From Pseudoscleropodium purum (lineage: Eukaryota; Streptophyta; Bryopsida; Hypnales; Brachytheciaceae), in assembly GCA_963969395.1 (NCBI GenBank), contig OZ017802.1:3722501-3786500 (forward strand): DNA of 64,000 nucleotides, in the 5' to 3' direction. The position numbers were made by a program, and so were the translations under genes. Position 1 is the stretch's first letter; each line of letters begins with the position of its first letter. Below are positions 1 to 15,779 of this stretch, one piece after another. A model generated the notes under the pieces. That model was given only the letters and a program-made list of their open reading frames with translations. It made no database searches and was not told where the DNA came from.

Positions 1-3000
1 ATGAAATTTGGAAAATTTCTAAAACTAAATATTTTATAGCATTTTGAAATTCAAACCTATAACTATTGAGTGTCAATTTTCTAATTTTAGAACCACACAA
101 TAAAAAAATTGTACCATGATGTTTCCCACAATGTATTAAATTTTGGGGGAATTTTCAGATTTTTTGAATACATGTATGTGTTTTATTTGAATTTTTTCAT
201 TTTTATTTAATAATTCATTGTAATTTCACATCTTTTCACAAAAATGATGATAAGCTCATCTTTTCAAATTATAAGTCTATTGACATGGAAGTCTTAGAAA
301 TTGTGATGTTAGATTATATAGGTTTATGTTGACCAATAGCTAGCATTAGACCCTATATTTATCAATATAGAAAATCCAAAAGATCTTAACTTCATGATTA
401 CAAAGTGGAATCTACATTCCACTTATATTTATAAGTCTCTTAATTGAAAAAATTTCCAATCCAAATTTTTCTTAATTTTATTTGAAAAATTAATTAAATC
501 CAAAAAGTTCCCATTGCAAAAAAAAAATTTCAACTCTCTCAATGAAAAAGAAATTTAATTCATTATGGATCTTCCTCCATGGTTGCAAAGTGAACCCTAC
601 ATTTCATGTGTTTTGGAAAATTCTATAAATTGACTTGAAAACTTTCTAATCTTCTCATTTTAAGAAGAATTCCAAATTATTCCAACTTTAGTTTCAAAAA
701 TGAATTGAAAAATATTTGTACTAACATCGAATTCTCTACAGGCTTTAATTTTATTTTTGTCCTAGCTTCATTATGACTTGATTTTGTTTAACCCTGAAAT
801 GCCTAGGCTTATAGCCACTAGTTTCACATAGCATTGTCCTCACTTAGTTTGTTGCCACTTTGTAGTAGATGTGTATGAATTTTTTTTTTAGAGATGAAGC
901 TACATGTTTTCTATACTTCATGAAAATTTTAAATTTTCTTGTGAATTTTTCTTCTTATGCAAATTTTTAAAGAAAAAGTGAAGAAAAAATCATGTCAAAT
1001 AAAAAATTATCTCAAAAAATCTGAAAATTTCACCATGTGTATACATTACAGTGAAAAACATCATGGTGTAAATTTAGTTTCCGTGTCATTATATAATTTT
1101 CATTTAATTCTCATTATAAATACAATTGAAGTTCAAATTATAATGAAATATTCAATTTTACGAATTTTTCCAAAATTCGAATTGGAATAGAAACTAGAAT
1201 AGAAGACCTTCGTTTCATTAATTGGACTCAAACTCAAAAAAAGTCATTTTCAAGGAGAAATTTCAAATTTTCTCAATTTCCCAAAATACATTGAAATGGC
1301 AAATATTGCCATCCGTTTTTTTCATTACTTCTCAATTATATGGAAATAAACATCAAATAGACCAAAAACTCCATTGGGCACTCTTTGTAATTCAACATAC
1401 AATGTCATTAAAAAAAGAATGGATGAAAAATCTAATGTTGAAGTCTTCTTATGACCACCTGAAATCATCCAGAAGCCAGAAAATGACTCCCTAGGCATTC
1501 TAGGGTTAAGCTTCATTCCATTATTGCTTAGTCATGGAATCAAAGATCCCCCATAGTTGCACATTGGACCTTACATATGTCTACATAAATCCCAAAGATC
1601 ACTCTAGAAAGTAGCTAAAGTACTTTTGATCTAAACGTCATAACTAGAATAATATAATATTGAAATTCAAATTTTAATATCATAATAGTATAAAATATTT
1701 TTATTATTTACAAAATGTAGCCAATTTTTTTTCATTCATATATATACACACACAATTTACTCCTTTAATTGAAGCTTCGTACTTGATTCATTTCAATTAT
1801 ACATATGATTAGTTAGATACTCAAAATATAAAACAATTTTTTTTTATATTTAAAAAATAAAACCTATTGAAATAATCTCTCAGTGCATGAACTAAAAATC
1901 ATAAAGGCTTGCATCATGATAATATCTATGAGAATTAACTATTGGCAAACTAAACTTATAAATTTATTTGATTGTTGGAAATTAAAGCTAAACTAAAAAG
2001 ACCTAGATTTTACTTTTAATAAATGATTAACTTTTCAAGATCATTTTGAAAAAATAACTAAAGGGGCCATATCTGAAAAATAATTTTTTAGATTCAATAA
2101 TTGAATACAAGCATGTAAAATAGAAGAATTTACTTACGTATTGTTTATTAAAAGTTAATTATTTTCTTAATTTCTAATTTGAAGATGGATTATTCATTTT
2201 CTTAAACAATAACATTTGTTAGGTACATTTCATGAGGTAGAAGTTGTGACCAAAAAAATTTGATTTGTCACCACAACAAATTTGGCAACTTTTGGTGTTT
2301 GAAGTAGTATAGCAGGTAGTCATTGCATTCTAGGTTGAATATAGTACAAAAGCACCTAAGATTAGGTAGAGGTACATTCAAATACCAAAACATGATTGCA
2401 TACATAAGTCAAGGTTGCAATTTTTCCAAAAGATGATTGGCATAGCCTATAATCATTCTATATTTTGTTGCCTATTTATCACTTCTATTCCTAAATTTAA
2501 TAATTGCTTTAATGTTCTAAAAAGAATAAATGTCATTCTCTAAGGAATGAAGTACTAGTTAAAGGAAATGGATTCCTCACTTGAAAAATAAAGGGCACGT
2601 CCAAATGATACGAAGTTACTAGCTATTCTTTCATGTGATGAACACAAGCTTGTATGCATATATTATTCATGTAAACCAAACATATGGTGAATTCAAATCC
2701 AATTGTGTATAAAAACTATACTACATTTCTAATCCATATTTATTTCAAAAATGAAAGCATGACCACCCCACAATTGAATTGTCTATGCAAGTCAAAAATT
2801 AGCACTTAATTTGGAGCTTTTTTTTCAATGTCTGTCACCTTCATAAAATCACAATATATGTGAGATTATACCATTTTTTGCTTAATTATTTGTGTGGATA
2901 CAAAATTTTCTAAAAGTTGCATAGCAATGTTTAAAAAAAAAACATATTTAGTGTAGCACTCTCATTCATATTTTATATATTCATAAAAAGGATAAAAACA

Positions 3001-3079
3001 AACTATGCTCTTTTAAATACAAAATACTTAAGACCAGGCATCACGCTCCCCTCCAAAAAAGAAGTCGATTTTTTTTTTC
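1..3079. other. AT-rich intergenic DNA, no gene seen
   Basis: No coding signal: the open frames here are short, low-complexity and rich in Lys, Asn, Ile and Phe, as expected by chance in such AT-rich DNA. I recognise no protein family, tRNA or structured RNA. Short homopolymer runs are frequent. Confidence 0.6.
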
Positions 3080-3730
3080 CTTCACTTAGGATATATTTAA
3101 GTCTACATGTGAAGCTTTAATTCATTCCATTTGGATTAGTATTGTGAAAGTTATGAAGAATTTTGCTTTGGACACAATCACATCTTGAAAAAGAAACATA
3201 TTGCATTTGTTTATAAACTAATTTAGAAACAATTTGAAACAAAAAAGGTCTATAGGATATTGATTACTTGCTTCAGCAATCTCACCATTAGAATCAACAT
3301 GTTTCAAATCCATTTTAGAAATATTACCAATATATTATTCCCTTACATTTGGTATCTACTTCTATTTATGCATTTATTTAAGAAATGAAATCAATTTTTT
3401 TCTTTGAATTTGTTGTCCTAGATTTTTGACTCAATTCAACACTATGATGACTTAAAACTCAATACTTTGGAGTGCAAATAACATAAGTTAAGAGGATTTA
3501 AAGCTAAAAAAGCTACTTTAAAGCTAGAGTAATTCTCATTTTAGTTTGGGTACTAATATCTTACAGTTTACTTGGACTAAAATTTTGATTTTGATTTCAT
3601 ATGTTTTCATACAAATCTAATGCAAGATCCCTAAATTGGGTATTGAAATTTTATTTCTGCCATAGCTCTTTGCACCAAAAATGGCAATTTAGAAGTGGTT
3701 TTTTGGTAAAACAATCATAAACTTTTAGTA
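3080..3730 (+). repeat. R1 repeat family, degenerate copy
   Basis: The stretch aligns by eye with the R1 copies at 8,750-9,643, 12,205-13,080 and 51,250-52,497 (minus). Shared landmarks in the same order are a GAAGCTTTAATTCATTCC-like block, TTATGAAGAATTTTGCTT, AATCTCACCATTAGAATC, a CTACTTCTATTTATGCA-like block, TACTAATATCTTACA and TTCTGCCATAG. No clear terminal CCCC/TTAA is visible at either edge, so this is an eroded or truncated copy. It is non-coding. Confidence 0.55.
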
Positions 3731-4026
3731 TTCAATGGAAGTTTGGAATTTCACCATTGACAAAAGAATGCATGATTATGTATTCATCTCCATTGACTAT
3801 CCCTCCTAAGCAAGACTCAATTCAATATAAAATCATTTAAGACTATGGTTAGTATTGAACTTTTGATATATGAATGACAAATTTGTAAACTATAAATAAA
3901 TAAATCATAATTTTAAAATATTACAATATGCATGTTTATAGATTTCAAGAATTTAAGATTTTGAAATTTTAATGTTCTAAAAGTCTTCAATCTTCACTTG
4001 GTTGTCATAGGTAGCTCAGAGAAGCA

Positions 4027-4320
4027 AAGCCCTATTTTTAGTGACTACCATTATAATTGAACTCATTTAGCTCAAATTTATGTATTGACAATTCTTCAAG
4101 CTTTTATAAATGAATATAGTTATGATTGATGTGCCAAAACTAGAATAGTGTGTGTCATAGCCTCTTCTCAAAATAAGCCCTATTTTTAGTGACTATCTTT
4201 ATAATTGAACTCATTTAGCTCAAATTTTTGTGTATTGACAATTCTTCAAGCTTGTATAAATGAAAATAATTATGATTGATGTACCAAAACTAGAACAATG
4301 TGTGTCATAGCCTTTTCTAA
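4027..4320. repeat. Tandem duplication, 2 x about 147 bp
   Basis: Two head-to-tail copies start at 4,027 and 4,175. Both open with AAGCCCTATTTTTAGTGACT and run through GAACTCATTTAGCTCAAATT, TGACAATTCTTCAAGCTT, TATGATTGATGTRCCAAAAC and GTGTGTCATAGCC. They differ by scattered substitutions and a few small indels. Nothing coding is seen. Confidence 0.85.
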
Positions 4321-4488
4321 AAACATAGTGATTCTTATTCACTTCACTCATTGAATAAGTGAATGAATTAACACATATGTATGTTTTGGTGAAATAATTG
4401 ATTGCCCCTATATGTATAATTTTTTTGAACTTGTTTGATTGCAATCAATATGGGATAAAAACATATTTTGTATTTTGTATCTTGTATA

Positions 4489-4535
4489 TGTATTATTGTA
4501 TTTGTATTATTGTATTTGTATTATTGTATTTGTAT
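4489..4535. repeat. 14-bp minisatellite (TATTATTGTATTTG)
   Basis: About three and a half perfect copies of the 14-bp unit TATTATTGTATTTG in tandem. The chance open frame across it is not a gene. Confidence 0.8.
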
Positions 4536-6145
4536 GTCATACAATATAACTTTGCATTTTATATCACCTTATCAATATCTATATATTGTTCCATATTAAT
4601 ATTTTGTGCTATACATCTATATTTCATATATCATACTCAGTTTTATATATTATGTATACCATATTCATTCCAAAGTTGTTGTTTTTGTTTTTTAGAGGTG
4701 GGTGGCCAAATTGGATGTTTTATTTTTTAATTTAGTAGGGGGAGGCAAGGCAATGATTACTTCTTTTGAAGGGATAGTAATTTTGAGGCGGCACAACTAA
4801 TGCTTCATAATCAAAGTCACTATAGCTAAAATGCTACTCCTCCTACTAAAGTGGCAGTAAAACTAAAGTGTGTGGGGGGAGTATAGTTTGGAGGCAGTAA
4901 AACTAAAGTGTAATAATTTGAGGCACAAAAAGTAAAGTGCTATAATTTTGAGATTTGTAATTAAAGCATTATAGCCAAATCTATGACTAAAAATCATTAT
5001 ATTCTATAGCCATTTTCGGACATTTTCCTATACCCTTTCATGTACATTTGGATCTATATTGATGAATGTAAGATTTTGTTTTTTGTTTCACATTTCATCA
5101 ACACTAAGGCTTTGAATAGTCATCTTTACCACTAAGACCTTTCACAATTGTTAAAAATTGTGGATAGAAGTTGTTAAAAAATTGCCATGTTTTTTTAATA
5201 GTAAAAAAATTAAATTTTTTTTTAAAGAATTCAACTACACAAATTGGTATTCAATTACTATACAAATATATAGGAAAAATTTCAAAAACTTTGACACAAA
5301 AGATTGAATTTTATAGTGCTTGAAGTTATAATAATTTTTTTAATTCTAATCTTATCGAACAAGGTCAAGAGACTTAAACTCTCCTACAAGTGAGATTTTA
5401 CATGATATTGATATGTTTATTTTTTTGACATTTGCATTTTGAATCAAGTAAGTTACATAACTATCAAATTTTATAATACCAAGTTTTACATGACTTCTTT
5501 GTATCTTTTGAATTTATTGTGACAAAATTACTTATGACATTGTGAAATAAAACCACTTGTAAAATAATAAGCAACCCACCCATTCTACATATTTATATTT
5601 TCTTAGAAGGTGATATGACTGCAAGTCTGCAATCAATGTAGTACACATATCTATATGTTGTTAGTATTCTATATACATATTTTGACATAACAAACATACT
5701 TCATATCTTGTATCAATATCCATGTTCATACATTTTATCACATTAATAATGTATATATACAATATCATTTTATAGTATTTTGTATCAATGTAACTATCCA
5801 TATTAATATTTTTTGAATTTTTAAAGATTGACAGCCTGGAATGGGGATTTCAGTTTTTTTTTCTTTTAGATCAACAGTTGAGATTTAAAAGCCATAAAGG
5901 TTTTCCAAAAATAATTTAATTGATGGCTAGAGGTTTTCAATGGGATTTTATCAAATTTTTTCATTCTAGATTGATGGCTAATGATTTTTTATTAGCAAAT
6001 GGGGGGCAAGCATAGGACTATACAAAATTTTTTAATTACATAACCACCAAATTTCATGAATAAAGGAAGAGTTTTACACACACTGCCTAAAATTGTCAGG
6101 TTTTGGGGATTATAATTTTCGATTTGGATATGCAATTGGAAAAAA
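4536..6145. other. AT-rich intergenic DNA with a dispersed repeat
   Basis: No gene is seen. At about 4,850-5,140 there are repeated AGTAAAACTAAAGTG segments, followed by a block resembling 10,650-10,990 (shared wording around GAATGGTCATCTATACCA and GAATAGTCATCTTTACCA). This suggests an old dispersed repeat with two copies in the window. Confidence 0.45.
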
Positions 6146-8745
<2,600 letters not shown>

Positions 8746-9647
8746 TTAACCCCTAAAGGACCATTGTCTCTTCAAGGGACAAATGGGATTTTGGGTTGGT
8801 ACCTCCGGGCTGAAATTTTTTCTTTATTTTTTTAAATTTTTTTTGAAAATAGAAAAATTGATTAGCTTCATGGGATTATAATTTTTTTTTAATTGGTGCC
8901 CGGAAACAAAAGTTATGCCCAAATAAGCTCAAAACAAAGGATAGGGGGTAGCAAAAAAAATTTCAAAAATTTAAATTTCTAAATTTTTTTTCCTCATAGA
9001 TTATATTTTTGTGTACATTTGTATTTTTTATGAGAAATTTATGAACAATCTTGTTTTTTGGGTAGTTAGAGCATCTTCTTGAAAAATAATTTGTAGGATT
9101 CATTTTTTAATGCAATTTTTACAATTTAAAAAAAAAAAAATTTATCATTGTCAATATTTCTTGCTAGAACAATCTCACCATTGGAATTAGTGAATTTTAA
9201 TTTCATTTTAGAGATATGAATAATTTAGATTTTCCTTCTATCTTGTACCTACTTCTACTTAGCAATTTTTTAAAGAATTAAAATTAAGTTTTTTTTTAAT
9301 ATTTTGAATTTTTTCCAAACTCTCAACTCAATTTTTTATCTTTAATATTTAAAACTCAAAAATCTATAGTGCAAAAAATGAAAGTTAAAAATGTTCAAAG
9401 TTAAAAAATCTAATCCTACAATGTGTTGAAAAACTTGTTTTTTCTACTTAAAACGCAAATATCATGCAATCTGTGCGGTCAAAAATCCTAAAAAATTTTC
9501 CACACATTTTCATAATAGTTAGATGTAAGATCTTACAATGATATGTGAAAAAAAAATTAAAATTTTTCTACACCTTTTGCCATAGAAATGATAGTTTTGA
9601 GTGTTTTTTGGCAAAAAAAAAAAAGGCCTTGGTCCTTTAGGGGTTGA
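8746..9647 (+). mobile_element. R1 element with terminal inverted repeats, piggyBac-like ends
   Basis: An 894-bp AT-rich non-coding element (8,750-9,643) begins CCCCTAAAGGACCA and ends with the exact reverse complement TGGTCCTTTAGGGG bar one or two flanking bases: a 14-bp perfect TIR. It is flanked by TTAA on the left (8,746-8,749) and TTGA on the right (9,644-9,647). A TTAA target duplication with TIRs starting CCC is the known hallmark of the piggyBac superfamily. Here one flank differs by a base and no transposase is present, so the superfamily call is inference. The interior is shared with three other copies in the window. Confidence 0.65.
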
Positions 9648-11069
9648 AACTTTTATTCAATTTATTTTCTTTCTCATTTTTTACTGTTATGGTACAATAA
9701 TATATTATAGAAATTGTAGAGAAGCACATTTTTGACATTTGATGAATTTATTGATGCTTTTAGATGTTTTATTCTATTCTATAGGACCATTGTAAACCAA
9801 GGTGCATAAGTTTTTCACAAAGTGGATTCAAACTCTAATTTTGAGAATATCAGTTTCTGCCTCTAGCATGTACGATATATCTCACAAAAAGTTGCAAATT
9901 GAATTCAACATCTTCTAATTCTCATTGAATTTTGAAGTTGAGATCCCCCATGGGCATGCAATAAAAAAAATTCTATTGTAGTTTGATCATATATATATCA
10001 TAAATAGTAGGGAATTTGAATTTGGAACTGTGTGTATGTACTCTATATGAAGTTTAAACTTAGATTTTCATTAAAAATCTTAGCACAAAAGTGACCATAT
10101 TCTATATTTAGAGATTCAAAATGAAAATAAATTCTAGTGGCCTAAAAAAACTAAGGCTTCACTACTACCAATAACAACCAAATGAAGGTTTGGAATTTTG
10201 GAGGTGGAAAATTTCAACTCATTGTCATACAAAAGCTAAACTATGAAAAGGGTCATAAATAATTTTATAGTAAGTTTAATTTAGATGAATTGATAAATTT
10301 ACTAACTTGCAAGAAGAATGCCCTTTTTCCTTTCAAATTTTCAAATTGCTAATAATTTTTAATTAAATTAAAATTTAGTATATTAATAAATAAATTTATG
10401 CCTCAAATGATTCTTCTATGACTTTACATTATATCCTATACCTCATACTATGCACTTAAATATTTGACTCCATATTTTGAGAATATTAGAAAAAATATTT
10501 GTTTGTACAACAATCGTCACTCAAGTAAAATAATATGTGCCTAAATATACTCTTCAACTTATTAGCTTAATATTCCAATTGATGTAGCAGTTCTTTGTGG
10601 TGTAGGTGGACATTTTAGGCCCAAAAATACAATAAAAGGGTCAACAAAAGTGACATCCAAATAGCGAAGACTATGGTAGTTATGACACTTTAATTGTGGC
10701 CCCTCAAAATTATACTACTATAGTTGTGGTGCATCAATTGGAACCTAAATGTTGCCAATAGAAATTTTTGTGTGCTATTTTTTTTCTAGTAATGAAAGAA
10801 ATACATTTGAATTAAAAAAATGACTAAACCATGACAATTTTGAGGTGCCATTACTAAAGCGCCTAAACTAAAACTACTTTTGAATTTTGAAGCATTGTAA
10901 TTAAGGCCACCATTATTTTTGAGCCATTTTGGTCTATCATTTCATCTACTTTTGGTCCATGAATGGTCATCTATACCATTGATACATAACCACTATAAGG
11001 TTTGAAGAGCAACCAATTAGAATTGAAGAGTTTTTTGAAGTACAAATTTATTTTTCAATGCATTACAAT
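9648..11069. other. AT-rich intergenic DNA, no gene seen
   Basis: No gene is recognised. The part at 10,650-10,990 resembles the dispersed repeat near 4,850-5,140. Confidence 0.5.
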
Positions 11070-11803
11070 TTAAACCCTAATGATCCAATGAAACGACCCT
11101 TTTCAGTTGTTTCCCCTCTTTTTTGAGTTTCTGTTTTCAAGTTTTGAGTTTTTTTCAAGAAAATTTATTTCTAATAAATTGAATGTGTTATGAATTCAAT
11201 GATGGTAGCTTCATCAACATCCATAGCCTTGTGGAATTGTTTAAAGTTGAATTGTGTATTGTAGACTTTCACTGCTCATTTTTCTAGTTCACTTTGAGCA
11301 TGGATTAAAGACTCAACCAACCAATAAAATTGTTGCCCACCTCAAGAAAATGAGATCTAAGGAGCTCAAGGAGAAGATAAATGTGCCCCTTCTTGTTTCT
11401 CTTACAAACACTACTCCCATTTTAGTGACCACCATATATTGCAAGCTCCACCCAAAATTGTAAAATGACCAAAATGTTGTGAAATTTTAGATGGGCATTT
11501 TAAACTCTCTTGGTCTTTCATTGAACACAATAAGGTAATCATTTCAAAACGTTCTCACTAAGATATGCTCCTTCAAAATGTGATGTGGTGTTTTTCCATT
11601 TATCCAAATGAAACTTCAAACTTCAATATCTACTAAACCATGCAACCAAATAATTTGGATTTTTTTGAAGTGCTCACTCTCAATGTGAACTACAAGAGAC
11701 TATGGTTGAATTCTATCCTATCTCAAAAAAATGAACAAACAAATTGCTCAAATTTTTGGCCTATTTTGAAATTACATCCCCCTTGGATCATTGAGGGTTA
11801 TAA
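11070..11803. mobile_element. Possible TIR element with TTAA-like flanks
   Basis: The left edge reads TTAA-A-CCCTAATGATCCAATG and the right edge, reverse complemented, reads TTATAA-CCCTCAATGATCCAAG. The inverted ends therefore match over about 16 bp with one gap, and both abut TTAA-like sequence. The interior (about 724 bp) is AT-rich and non-coding. It may be a second family with piggyBac-like ends, but the flanks are imperfect and chance is harder to exclude than for 8,750-9,643. Confidence 0.4.
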
Positions 11804-11936
11804 CGTTACAAATTCTTAAATTTAAAAAAAATTATGATAACTTAAACAAACAATATATTGAAAAAATTCCTCAAAGAAATTTGGAATTTTACTATAGGAG
11901 AGTGCATTTATTAAGGATATTGAAGGGTATTTAAAC

Positions 11937-12184
11937 ATTAGGATTTCTAGGGGGTTGAGAGGGCCATTTCAAGCCTATTCCCTCGCCCCGGTTTCCGTTG
12001 TCAATTTTGTTTTTTTGGAGAAAAAATTAGAATGGAAAAAAAGGAAAAAAAATTCATTTTTTTTCAAATTTTTTGGTGACATGGCAGTTGTCATGCCATA
12101 TTAAGGAGCAGCTGCAAGGCTGTTCCTCCAACATTGGTAGCCAGGGAAACTCGTAGCCCTCCAAACTTGCTAAAAATCCATTAA
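11937..12184. mobile_element. R2 MITE-like element, copy 1
   Basis: About 250 bp with GC-richer ends and an AT-rich middle. It begins ATTAGGATTTCTAGGGGG and ends with an approximate inverse, ATTAATGGATTTTT when reverse complemented. Order and wording parallel the better copy at 49,741-50,034: TTTCAAGCCTATTCCC, a poly-A/T middle, GACATGG..CATG and AACTCG..GCC. A minus-strand open frame lies across it, but I see no protein family in it. Confidence 0.45.
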
Positions 12185-12204
12185 TGCAAGTGAAAAAGTG
12201 AACA

Positions 12205-13080
12205 AGAAGACCAAACAACATTTTTTGGCAATATAATAATTTGGGGTAGCTCACCAAGAATGAAATTTTGATTTTTTTCACACAACATGTGGCCAAGGAG
12301 TAGCTTTTGACTATATGGTTAAAAAGTTTTCAGATAATATGTAGTTTCTTTATCAACCAAGGCAACCTAGATAGCAAAAAAAATCACCTTTTTAAGAATT
12401 TTTTTTTGAAATTGATTATATATATATATATTTGTTCGTGTGTATAAAGCTTTGCATCATTCCTTTTTTTTTTTATTAATGAGATGAAAGGTATGAAGAA
12501 TTTTAGTTTGCGAGCAACTATAGAATCTCTATTTTAAAATAAACTTTGAAGTCCTTTATTTAATTCAATTTTCAATATTTTTGAAAAAAATAAAATCATG
12601 GGATGTAAATTGTTTATTACAACATTACCACTATTGGAATTGGTATCTTTTAATTCCATAACTAAATTCTTAACAATTTAGTATTTTGAACCACTTTCTA
12701 CTTCATTTTGATTAGTACTTTTTTCAATCATGAATTTAAAGAGAAAAAAATGAATTTTTTTATATGTATTTCTAACTGATTTCTTTAGCATCTTATGGAG
12801 GGTTGAAACTTGTAGGATCTTTACATTTTGGGGTAAAATGTTTGAAAGATGAAATCTAACTGTTTAAAAAGAATTGAAAATGTTTCTTTTTGAAATCCAG
12901 GCATCGTGATCTTGTAATTGGTAAGGCTTTTTATTCTAAAGTTTTAAGAGTATGTACTCTAACAAGTGAATTTCTAAGGGATCCTATGGTTAGATTTGCT
13001 AAAAAATAAACATAGATGAAGATTTTAGCCTTTTGCTAGAGACCAATTTTTTGAAACAATTTTGGGTCTCTAAACATGAA
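12205..13080 (+). repeat. R1 repeat family copy (uninterrupted)
   Basis: It aligns well with the minus-strand copy at 51,250-52,497. Shared blocks include TTTTTTGGCAA, CACACAACATGTG, CCAAGGAGTAGCTTT, a CTTTGCATCATTCC-like block and AAAAAAATAAAATCAT. Where the other copy holds the 348-bp hAT MITE, this copy has only an AT stretch near 12,420-12,450, so it acts as the empty site. The left terminus is not found; R2 copy 1 lies just upstream. Confidence 0.65.
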
Positions 13081-15274
13081 AGAATTTTAGGGCTTAAAGT
13101 AAACTTTTAATCTGAGGTCAATACTCTACGTGCAAAAAACAAGAATGGAAATTTTAACACTACAATAAATGATGAACCACTACTTCATAGATGTTGAATG
13201 TAATGTACAATTAGTCACCACTTATCACTTTTCAAAAGTAATTGATGGCAATGAAGAGCTTTTAAAATTCTTTACATATTAAAAAATATTATGATCTTTG
13301 AGTTGGCAATCTTGTGAATTCATTTCTATTTTACTCAATGGAACAACTTTTTCATCATAAAATTCAACAATTAATAAGAGGCTAGTTTTTAAATTATTTT
13401 TGGCATGTATTTACAACATTTGATATATGTAGCACTATTTGTTTAATTATTAAATATTTTTGTTTCACAAATTCTTCAATAATATAATTTTTTATTACAT
13501 ACATTACCTAAGAAATATATGTCATAAGTCTTTTAGAGATAGAATGGTGATTTGAAATCATATAGAAGAGTATATCAAATAGTTATCTGTTGAACAATTT
13601 TTACGTCGTTCTCATGGAAGTGTCAACAATTCAAAGTAACAACAACATAATTGATAAATATAAAAATAGATTTAAAAAATCTTATTAAATTTTTTTTGGC
13701 ATATTTTTTGTTTTTCATTTTTTATAAAATTATGTTTCCTTAAAACTAAATTTTGGGACATGGAAATTTTTCTTAAATGTTTCAAAGATACAATAAGTTT
13801 ATAACCTACAATAGGTACTTTAATACCTTTGTATATGTTGTGTACAAAAGTTGAATGAGCCTTTGTAACTTGCGATCACTTCTATTGTCAAAATATACTT
13901 TACGAGTTTAATATATTCATACATGCATTAATAATAATAATAATAATTAATAAATATAAAATTTAAAAAAATCAATATACATTTTTGAAATATCCATATT
14001 CAAAATAATATCACATAGCATAGATATTTCAACAACCAATGTCAAAAGTCTCATGGAATAATGCAATATTTATACAACCAACATCTAAAGTTCAATTGAC
14101 TAATGAATTTTTTTATTGATCAACTAAGAATATCAATTTCAATCTTAAATTGAAGTTGTTGTTTTTAATGTTTCTATTTTTTTCTTAGAAGTAACTATAT
14201 TTCATTGACAATTAAATGAAATACACTCTATACTACAATAATTGACTAGTTATATTGCTATAATCTCAAGTTTTCATTAGAGTAAAGAATTTGAAATTGA
14301 GAATGCAAGTAAATAAGTTAAATGATGAAATGAGTTCAACAATTTTTTGCAAAAATAAATAAATAAATGTTGATCATCTTCAAATGGAAATTCTAGTTAC
14401 ATGACTAAACTATTTGTAACCTTGCAAATCTTCCAAAGCCAATAAGGTGATGATCTATAATTTTTATTTTTCAATATTTTATTTTAATCAAAGAGCTCAA
14501 ATTTGAGTCTCATATCCAATTGGATTCATATTTTAAAGTTCATGAATATAAAAAAGATGCTTCACATACATTGTGTGAAGTTGTACACTTCTCTAGTAGA
14601 TGTGATTTATTGTATGTTTTGTAAATCCTCTACCATTTTACACATTCATTTTATAGTTCATATGAAAATGAATTGACTATCATCATAATGCCCAAATATG
14701 GTCCCCTTAGCTAATTAAGGATTGCATATCCCATTTTCAAATTCAATCTTCTATATAAATGACAATTCATGTAATCCATCTTGTTGTATTGTTGTCAGCT
14801 ATATGTGTTTTAAAAATATATAAAAACACACACAACAAAATCTACCGAAAGCTTCAATCTAAACATCATATTGATTTCCTTCCTCAAACAATGTAAAAAA
14901 TTCAACTATAAATAATATCCTTATTATATCATAAGGGATTACAATGTAGTATGAAGTGGGGACATTGGAATCATAATGAAGTAATTTTGTGAATCCTAGT
15001 TATGCTATTTTAAATTATTTTGATTCATTTGAATTTTATAGTTTACGACAATAAGAAAGATTTAGCCAATCACATGCCTTAGATGGGACGAAATTGGCAA
15101 AGTATTGCCCAAAAGACCTTGAAAATTTCCAAATATTACCCTTGTCACTCACTTATGGGCTAGGCTTTTTTTTTAAATATATTACTCTTGGATTTGCATT
15201 GTTTGTATTTACCATGTGTCATTTGATTATTCCACATTAGGTGCGTACATCTAAAAATCACACCCTACCTAAAA
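13081..15274. other. AT-rich intergenic DNA, no gene seen
   Basis: No gene or element with clear ends. A short (AAT)n run lies near 13,930. Confidence 0.55.
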
Positions 15275-15525
15275 CCGCCATCATCACTTTGTGCACATCT
15301 CCAAAATCTATATGTACATATCTCACAAAAATGATTTTCAAAACATCGACCCTCCACATTTTTTTTTATTCTTCATAACTTTTGCATATTGTATCCAAAT
15401 GTCACATTCTTTGGTGCATTGGAACCTCCGCTTTTACTTGCCAACAGGAAAACATGAAAATTTTGACTAGTCTAATTAAAAGTAACTAGGCACAATAGCA
15501 AAAAAAAGCATGATCTTAAAGTGGT
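15275..15525 (+). repeat. Dispersed repeat, copy 1 (partner at 19.1 kb)
   Basis: It aligns with 19,115-19,355 in the same orientation. Shared landmarks are CCGCCATCATCACT / CTGCCATCATCACT, ATTGGAACCTC / ATTGGAACTTC, CTTGCCAACA and TAGTAACTGCACACAATA-like wording. It is non-coding and diverged. Confidence 0.6.
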
Positions 15526-15779
15526 CATTCAAAGTCTATGTCCTGCATTCATCTCCCCCCCAACCAAGGATAAATGTAAAGAAAATTACCTCTTCTTTTG
15601 AAGTTTCCTTAGTGTCCTGCGTTCTTCATCTCTGGTCACTGTATTTGTCACCTCTTTGACCAAATTTGGGACCTTTCAGTTAATTCCATATTTCATCAAG
15701 GGTGGCAAATAAAATAAAAAAATCGAATCTTTTCACCAAAGGTAAAAAAGAAAACCCACCAACTTCAAACGACCACTTT

